Part shown: positions 6,166-10,878 of the stretch, piece by piece
Layout of the letters: every line of letters begins with the position of its first letter
Position numbering within the stretch: position 1 is the first letter of the stretch
Assembly (NCBI GenBank): GCA_018818145.1
Contig: JAHIST010000009.1
Location: 1-10,878, forward strand
Reading direction: 5' to 3'
Length of the DNA stretch: 10,878 nt
Source: Patescibacteria group bacterium
GTDB lineage: Bacteria; Patescibacteriota; Minisyncoccia; Portnoybacterales; GWB1-42-6
The notes under the pieces: generated by a model
Database searches by the model: none
What the model saw: only the letters and a program-made list of their open reading frames with translations
Told to the model about the DNA's origin: nothing
Made by a program: the position numbers and the translations under genes

Positions 6166-6200
6166 GCGAGTCCGATTTTATCAAAACTTTATGCTCGCGC

Positions 6201-6243
6201 GGCAGTCTTTTGGTTACTTTTCTGCTGCCAGAAAAGTAACTGC
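6201..6243. repeat. GTTACTTTTCTG hairpin, dispersed-repeat type
   Basis: GTTACTTTTCTG (6213-6224) and CAGAAAAGTAAC (6229-6240) form a perfect 12-bp stem with a CTGC loop. GCAGT (6202-6206) can pair outside with ACTGC (6239-6243), partly competing with the inner stem. I recall similar TTTTGGTTACTTTT palindromes as dispersed repeats in unrelated bacteria; that is memory, not a search. The read-through peptide QSFGYFSAARKVT is a by-product of the repeat. Confidence 0.65.
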
Positions 6244-6312
6244 TATATTCATTATACGCAATTTAAAAAAATCAAGCAACCAGTTAAAATCTATTAATCA
6301 AAGGATAATCAA

Positions 6313-6352
6313 AGGCGCGCCTCGCCCCGCATTTTGCGGGGACGAGGCGCCT
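6313..6352 (-). terminator. Hairpin downstream of rpoC
   Basis: CCCCGC (6325-6330) pairs with GCGGGG (6336-6341), and CGCCTCG (6318-6324) pairs with CGAGGCG (6343-6349), with one bulged A. This gives a strong 13-bp stem with a 5-nt loop, 11 nt after the rpoC stop codon. On the minus strand the downstream sequence CCTTTGATTATCCTTTG is only moderately T-rich, so it may be a weak or factor-assisted terminator or an mRNA 3'-end stabiliser. Confidence 0.6.
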
Positions 6353-6362
6353 GAATTTAATT

Positions 6363-9300
6363 TTAATTTTCCTCTTTCTTTTCTTCCGCCTCTTCCAACT
6401 GCTTATAACCCGTCCCGGCCGGAATCAGTTTGCCGATAATGACATTTTCTTTAAGGCCTCGCAAATGGTCTTCTTTGGCTTGAATGGCCGCGTTAATCAG
6501 CACGCGCGTGGTTTCCTGGAACGAAGCGGCCGAGAGCCAGCTTTCAGTGCTCAAAGAAACCTTAGAAATGCCCATTAACAATTCCGAACCAGTCGCTTTT
6601 TCTTTTTTATCTTCTATTTTGTCATTTTCCTGTAAAAAGCGCTGTTTTTCAACAATGTCACCGATTAACACGCCGGTTTTGCCGGTTTCCTTTATTTTTA
6701 CGCGAGTGAACATCTGGCGGATAATGATTTCAATATGTTTGTCATTTATGCCTTCTCCCTGCGAAGTATAGATATTCTGCACTTCGCGGATGATATAGCG
6801 CTGAACTTCTTCTTTGCCGGCTAATTTGTAAAGCTCCTTCAAATCCAAATGGCCTTCGTTTAATTGCTGGCCCTTGGTAACTAAATCTCCCTCAGCCACC
6901 CATAAACCAGCGCGCAGAGACACGGCGTATTCGCGAACCTGCTCTTCCAGAATTTTTTTAGCTGTTTTTTTAGATGGTTTTTCCGTGCTGACTTCAATAT
7001 TTTTTATTGGCACTTTTTCATGGCCAACAATTTTAATGATGCGAGAGACCCCCTCTTCTTTTATTTCAACCACCTTGCCGTCAATTTCCGAAACCAAAGC
7101 CTTGCCTTTTGGCGGACGACACTCAAAAATTTCCTCCACGCGCGGCAAACCCTGAGTAATGTCACCGCCGGCCGCCACGCCTCCGGTATGGAAAGTTCTC
7201 ATGGTTAATTGTGTGCCCGGTTCGCCAATGGCCTGCGCCGTCACAATACCGACCGCCTCGCCAAGCTTCACCAGCTGATTGCGCCCTAAATCGTAACCAT
7301 AACACATCTGGCAAATGCCTTGCCGCGACTGACAGGTTATGACCGAACGAACTTTTACTTTATCCAACCCTAATTTATCAACTTTTTCGGCCGTCTGCTT
7401 ATCCACCAGCGCATTCTTTTTCAAAATTACTCTGTCGCCGCTCCTGATTTCTTCAGCCGAAACCCGACCGGCAATCCGCGAAGCGAGCGGCCGGCCAAGC
7501 TCTTTTCCGTCTTCCCGATAAACATAAATTCCTTCTTTATCGCCGCAGTCAACTTCTTTAATAACAATGTCTTGAGCCACATCAACCAGGCGGCGAGTCA
7601 AGTAGCCGGCGGTGGAAGTGCGTAGAGCCGTGTCAGAAGAACCTTTTCTGGCGCCGTGAGTGGAAATAAAGTATTCCAAAACATTAAACCCTTCCTTAAA
7701 TGAGCTTTTGACCGGCAACTCAATAATCTCGCCCGTCGGATTGGTCAAGAGACCCTTCATTCCCATCATCTGCGAAGTCTGGCCCCAAGAACCGCGGGAA
7801 CCGGAATCAATCATTAGATGGACCGGCCCGTCCGGGTCAAGTTCTTTGATAACCAACTTGCCGATTTCATCCACTACCGAAAACCAGATTTCAATGATGC
7901 GCGCCCGCCTCTCTTCGCGGCTAAGCAAGCCTTCCAGATATTGCCGGTGCACGGCCTCCACTTCTTTTTCAGCCCGCTCCAGTAGCTGCTGCTTTTCGGG
8001 CGGAATGCGCAAATCATCCATCCCCCAGGAGACGCCGGAATTGGTTGAATATTCAAAACCGATTTCTTTAATTTTATCCAGCATTTCGGCCGCTTTTTTA
8101 ACTCCGCATTTATCTATCAATTCTGAAATGAGCGCATTTAAAATTTTCTTCTTCATTTCCGTGTTAATGTAGCCTATTTCGGACGGCAAAATCTGATTAA
8201 AGATTATCCGGCCCACGCATGTTTCAACAAATTTAGGGCTTTCCGCCTTTTCTTTTTCGCGCAGATTTATCGAAGAAGAGCTTAATTTTATTTTAGCTTT
8301 TAGATTAACCCCGCCGAACTGATACGCCATAATGGCTTCCTGCGGCGAAGCAAAATATTTGCCCTCGCCCTTAACGCCGTCAGTAATTTTTGTCATCCAG
8401 TAGCAGCCCAAAATCATATCCTGCGTAGGAACGGCAATCGGATCGCCGGTGGCGGGCTTGAGTAAATTTGAAGACGAAAGCATAATTTTGCCGGCTTCCG
8501 CTTGCGCGTCTCCGGTTAACGGCAAATGAACGGCCATCTGGTCCCCGTCAAAATCGGCGTTAAAAGCACGGCAGACCAACGGATGGATTTGAATGGCCGA
8601 GCCTTCAATTAAAACAGGCTTGAACGCCTGGATACCCAAACGATGCAGAGTCGGCGCGCGGTTTAACAAAACATACTTGTCTTTAATTACCTCGTCTAAA
8701 ATTTCCCACACCTCATCGGTTTCCTGTTCAATTAAGTGGCCGGCGCCGCGAATATTGTAAGCCAAGCCGCGTTCAACCAGCTTCTGAATGACAAAAGGCT
8801 TGAATAATTCCAGCGCCATATGTTTTGGCAAACCGCACTGATAAATTTTCAGCTCCGGACCGACAACAATAACCGAGCGGCCAGAATAATCAACACGTTT
8901 GCCCAAAAGATTCTGCCGGAACCTGCCCTGTTTCCCTTTCAGCATGTCGGCTAAAGAGCGCAATTGCCGCTTCTGTCCGGTAGCCGCCATAACCGGACCC
9001 TGGCCGCGCCGGGCAGAATTATCAATTAAGGCATCAACCGCTTCCTGAAGCATGCGCCGCTCATTGCGGCAGATAACTTCGGGCGCGTTAAGTTCAATTA
9101 ATTTTTTCAGGCGATTATTGCGATTAATCACCCGCCGGTATAAATCATTGAGGTCGGAGGTGGCGTAGCGGCCGCCGTCCAGAGCAACCATTGGCCGCAG
9201 ATCGGGCGGCAAAACGGGCAGCGCAGTCAAAACCATCCACTCCGGCCGCAATTTTGCCCGCAGTAAAGATTCAACAACCCGGAGCCGCTTTATGGCTTTT

Positions 9301-10073
9301 TTCTGGGCCAGATCGGAAGTCTTTTCTTTTTCAATCAAAAGCTCTTCCCGTAATAGATTGAGGTCAACTTGGCTTAAGGCTTTACGGACCGCCTCCCCGC
9401 CGATTCCCGCCTCAAAAACTTGAGCGTATTTCATGCTTAAATCATAATAATCTATTTCTGACAGAATCTGCATGGGGCTTAGGCTTTTCAATTCGGCCAG
9501 GCTTTTATCGCGCTGTTCTTTCAAATTCAGCTTTTCCTGCGTTTTGGTTTCGGAAGGCTCGCCTCGCTTCGCGGACGAAGTGGGCAGGTTTTTGATTTTT
9601 TGCTTGTATTCTTTTTCCAGCTGCACCAGCGCGGCTTCGCGCGCCGCCTCGTCAACCTTAATTACCATGTAGCTGGCGAAATAAATAACTTTTTCCAAAT
9701 CCTGCACCGACATATCAAGTATCAATCCTATTTTGGAAGGCACGCCGCGCAAAAACCAGATATGCGAAACCGGCGCGGCCAAGGCAATATGGCCCATTCT
9801 CTCCCGACGGACAATGGCGCGCGTTACCTCAACGCCGCATTTATCGCAAATAATGCCTTTATAGCGAATGCGCCGGTATTTGCCGCAATAACACTCCCAG
9901 TCTTTTTCCGGTCCAAAAATCTTTTCGCAAAACAGCCCATCTTTTTCCGGCTTTTGTGTTCGGTAATTAATAGTCTCGGGTTTAGTCACTTCGCCATGCG
10001 ACCACGACAAAATTTCCTCGGGTGAGGCCAGTTTTAATTTTATTGCTTTGAAATCGGAAACCTTATAAGACAC
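6363..10073 (-). CDS. rpoC: RNA polymerase subunit beta prime
   Basis: About 1,236 residues from GTG 10073. RpoC forms the catalytic clamp of RNA polymerase. The N-terminal zinc ribbon has Cys61, Cys63, Cys76 and Cys79. The catalytic magnesium site is NADFDGDQM, with Asp507, Asp509 and Asp511. The bridge helix lies near 795-836 (EGFNVLEYFISTHGARKGSS). The second zinc site uses Cys843, Cys914, Cys921 and Cys924. The trigger loop GEPGTQLTMRTFHTGG spans 950-965 and lacks the large insertion of proteobacteria. A hydrophilic insert at about 164-177 contains SSAKRGEPSE, encoded by palindrome-like DNA. The frame opens at another GTG, 10103, whose first base ends a 36-bp palindrome; that start would add an odd hydrophobic stretch (ILIFRFLF). 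Neither start has a clear ribosome-binding site. Confidence 0.96.
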   Translation of the reverse strand: MSYKVSDFKAIKLKLASPEEILSWSHGEVTKPETINYRTQKPEKDGLFCEKIFGPEKDWECYCGKYRRIRYKGIICDKCGVEVTRAIVRRERMGHIALAAPVSHIWFLRGVPSKIGLILDMSVQDLEKVIYFASYMVIKVDEAAREAALVQLEKEYKQKIKNLPTSSAKRGEPSETKTQEKLNLKEQRDKSLAELKSLSPMQILSEIDYYDLSMKYAQVFEAGIGGEAVRKALSQVDLNLLREELLIEKEKTSDLAQKKAIKRLRVVESLLRAKLRPEWMVLTALPVLPPDLRPMVALDGGRYATSDLNDLYRRVINRNNRLKKLIELNAPEVICRNERRMLQEAVDALIDNSARRGQGPVMAATGQKRQLRSLADMLKGKQGRFRQNLLGKRVDYSGRSVIVVGPELKIYQCGLPKHMALELFKPFVIQKLVERGLAYNIRGAGHLIEQETDEVWEILDEVIKDKYVLLNRAPTLHRLGIQAFKPVLIEGSAIQIHPLVCRAFNADFDGDQMAVHLPLTGDAQAEAGKIMLSSSNLLKPATGDPIAVPTQDMILGCYWMTKITDGVKGEGKYFASPQEAIMAYQFGGVNLKAKIKLSSSSINLREKEKAESPKFVETCVGRIIFNQILPSEIGYINTEMKKKILNALISELIDKCGVKKAAEMLDKIKEIGFEYSTNSGVSWGMDDLRIPPEKQQLLERAEKEVEAVHRQYLEGLLSREERRARIIEIWFSVVDEIGKLVIKELDPDGPVHLMIDSGSRGSWGQTSQMMGMKGLLTNPTGEIIELPVKSSFKEGFNVLEYFISTHGARKGSSDTALRTSTAGYLTRRLVDVAQDIVIKEVDCGDKEGIYVYREDGKELGRPLASRIAGRVSAEEIRSGDRVILKKNALVDKQTAEKVDKLGLDKVKVRSVITCQSRQGICQMCYGYDLGRNQLVKLGEAVGIVTAQAIGEPGTQLTMRTFHTGGVAAGGDITQGLPRVEEIFECRPPKGKALVSEIDGKVVEIKEEGVSRIIKIVGHEKVPIKNIEVSTEKPSKKTAKKILEEQVREYAVSLRAGLWVAEGDLVTKGQQLNEGHLDLKELYKLAGKEEVQRYIIREVQNIYTSQGEGINDKHIEIIIRQMFTRVKIKETGKTGVLIGDIVEKQRFLQENDKIEDKKEKATGSELLMGISKVSLSTESWLSAASFQETTRVLINAAIQAKEDHLRGLKENVIIGKLIPAGTGYKQLEEAEEKKEEN
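9549..9586. repeat. Palindrome-like insert inside rpoC coding DNA
   Basis: CTTCG (9567-9571) and CGAAG (9576-9580) form a hairpin core. G-T wobbles could extend the RNA stem to about nine pairs on one strand. The 10-mer CTCGCCTCGC (9558-9567) recurs inverted at 6161-6170. Closely similar words fill the element at 1-103 (GGCTCGCTACGCTCGCC at 78-94). It encodes the polar run SSAKRGEPSE in a variable part of the RpoC N-terminal domain. The shared words are seen directly; insertion of an intergenic repeat into the gene is inferred. Confidence 0.4.
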
Positions 10074-10102
10074 AAACAGAAATCTAAATATCAAAATCTT
10101 CA

Positions 10103-10138
10103 CCCGCCTAAATTTTTCAGATGAAAAATTTAGGCGGG
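10103..10138. repeat. 36-bp perfect palindrome at the rpoC 5' end
   Basis: Positions 10103-10119 (CCCGCCTAAATTTTTCA) are the exact reverse complement of 10122-10138, with only two bases between. In the rpoB-rpoC transcript it would form a 15-17-bp hairpin ending at the first base of the upstream GTG candidate. No U-tract follows, so termination is unlikely. It could be an RNA-processing site, a translation-control hairpin or a dispersed repeat. Confidence 0.85.
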
Positions 10139-10252
10139 CAAGAATTTCAAATCAAGTTCAAAGCTTAAAATCCAAATTAATTTATTCTTTTGTTGTTTGG
10201 ATTTGGGATTTGATTTGATATTTGAGCTTTAGATTTTGGATTTTTAAAAACA
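10139..10252. repeat. AAATCCAAA / TTTGGATTT word cluster between rpoB and rpoC
   Basis: AAATCCAAA (10168-10176) and TTTGGATTT (10196-10204) form a 9-bp stem. The left half is rich in CAAAT- and TCAAA-type words. The right half carries the complementary GGGATTTGATTTGATATTTG and GATTTTGGATTTTT words. The 114-nt gap has no ORF or ribosome-binding site that I can support. Confidence 0.65.
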
Positions 10253-10878
10253 CTACTTATTAAAAGTGTTGCTTATATTTTCTTTACCATATTCTTCTCC
10301 TTCCTTATCTTCTTTCACTCCCACCAACTCCACTCCCAACCCCAGCGCTTTCAATTCCGATACCAAGACATTAAAGGAGGCCGGAACATTAGGCGCTTTA
10401 ATCGGCAGGCCGCGGATAATCGCGTCGTAAGCATTGGCTCGGCCGACTACATCGTCTGATTTAATCGTCAGCATTTCCTGCAAAGTATAAGCTGCTCCGT
10501 AACCTTCCAGCGCCCACACTTCCATTTCACCAAAACGCTGGCCGCCAAATTGGGCTTTGCCGCCCAGCGGCTGCTGGGTAATCAATGAATAAGGACCGAT
10601 GGAGCGCATGTGAATTTTATCTTCAACCAGATGGTGTAATTTCATCATATAAATATAACCGACTGTAACTCGTTGCCCGAAAGCCTCACCTGTCCGGCCG
10701 TCATACAAAATTGTTTTGCCGTCTTCGCTAAACCCGGCCTTTTTCAGTTCCTCTTTTATGTCTCCTTCGGTCGCGCCGTCAAGCGAAGGACTAAGCGCCC
10801 TGAAATGTAAAGCATTAGCCGCCCAGCCCAAATGAGTTTCCAGAATTTGACCGATGTTCATACGTGAAGCAACGCCTA
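10253..10878 (-). CDS. rpoB: RNA polymerase subunit beta, C-terminal part (partial)
   Basis: The reading frame enters from the right edge and ends at TAG 10255-10253. About 208 residues of the RpoB C-terminus are present. Just inside the edge it reads GVASRMNIGQILETHLGWAA, the conserved RpoB block (usually GVPSRMNIGQ). It continues with KLHHLVEDKIHMRSIGPYSL, ITQQPLGGKAQFGGQRFGEM and EVWALEGYGAAYTLQEMLT, all highly conserved in the region that interlocks with the beta prime N-terminus. The methionine at 10861 is internal, not a start. The tail after LKALGLGVEL is short, charged and divergent. rpoC follows after about 180 nt of repeat-rich DNA, a wider gap than in most bacteria. Confidence 0.97.
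   Translation of the reverse strand, partial: GVASRMNIGQILETHLGWAANALHFRALSPSLDGATEGDIKEELKKAGFSEDGKTILYDGRTGEAFGQRVTVGYIYMMKLHHLVEDKIHMRSIGPYSLITQQPLGGKAQFGGQRFGEMEVWALEGYGAAYTLQEMLTIKSDDVVGRANAYDAIIRGLPIKAPNVPASFNVLVSELKALGLGVELVGVKEDKEGEEYGKENISNTFNK

Larger units (their letters stand above)
6024..6200. repeat. Imperfect inverted-repeat element upstream of ftsK
   Basis: The left arm (about 6024-6056, read on the minus strand) and the right arm (about 6170-6200, plus strand) share CGATTTTAT, then CAAAACTTT, then an ATG and a GCGCGG segment. Two to three small indels separate them. The arms point outward around about 115 bp that contain two hairpins (6093-6109 and 6127-6165). The arrangement resembles a small non-autonomous element whose left arm now provides the ftsK promoter region. 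The homology of the arms is visible by eye; mobility is inferred. Confidence 0.5.

Noticed and set aside
6191..6439. 82-codon plus-strand ORF in the ftsK-rpoC gap
   Set aside because: It runs through two hairpins and into the antisense of the rpoC 3' end. Its only distinctive run (QSFGYFSAARKVT) is encoded by the palindromic repeat, and it has no ribosome-binding site.
7660..8172. 170-codon plus-strand ORF opposite rpoC
   Set aside because: It lies entirely antisense to strongly conserved rpoC sequence; its Ser/Ile-rich composition is typical of a shadow frame.

Overview
The window looks like a chromosomal housekeeping segment of a reduced-genome bacterium, most likely a member of the Patescibacteria (Candidate Phyla Radiation), probably of Parcubacteria type. 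This is inferred from the protein sequences: a short zinc-type S18, an S6 with a charged helical tail, a compact RpoC without the large proteobacterial trigger-loop insertion, and a RodZ-like protein sitting directly between ftsK and recA. It is also inferred from palindrome-rich intergenic DNA. No mobile-element genes, CRISPR array, tRNA or rRNA were seen.

Layout. Positions 1-191 hold a nested palindromic element and a sigma70-like promoter. Positions 192-1472 (+) carry the classic rpsF-ssb-rpsR cluster (ribosomal protein S6, single-stranded DNA-binding protein, ribosomal protein S18). A bidirectional hairpin terminator at about 1490-1531 separates this from a converging minus-strand series. 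Read in transcription order that series is ftsK (6008-3813), a rodZ-like gene (3731-3069), recA (3038-2007), a hidden 56-codon membrane-peptide ORF that seems to start with AUA (1977-1807), and a 69-residue zinc-ribbon protein (1777-1568). The last four genes are separated by 29-30 nt each. Further upstream on the same strand are the 3' end of rpoB (entering from the right edge) and full-length rpoC (10073-6363), which ends in a hairpin. Positions 6030-6362 have no gene but contain at least four hairpins and a pair of inverted, promoter-like arms.

How the genes relate. rpsF/ssb/rpsR couple translation with DNA replication and repair, as in most bacteria. The ftsK-rodZ-recA group joins chromosome segregation, cell-shape and recombination functions. 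It resembles a condensed form of the Firmicutes order ftsK/spoIIIE ... rodZ-pgsA-cinA-recA with pgsA and cinA missing. rpoB-rpoC are the two large RNA polymerase subunits.

The most unusual features are the AUA-initiated membrane ORF, the probably leaderless rpsF mRNA, intergenic gaps each filled with their own family of short inverted words, an in-frame palindrome-like insert in rpoC, and a 36-bp perfect palindrome placed at the rpoC start.
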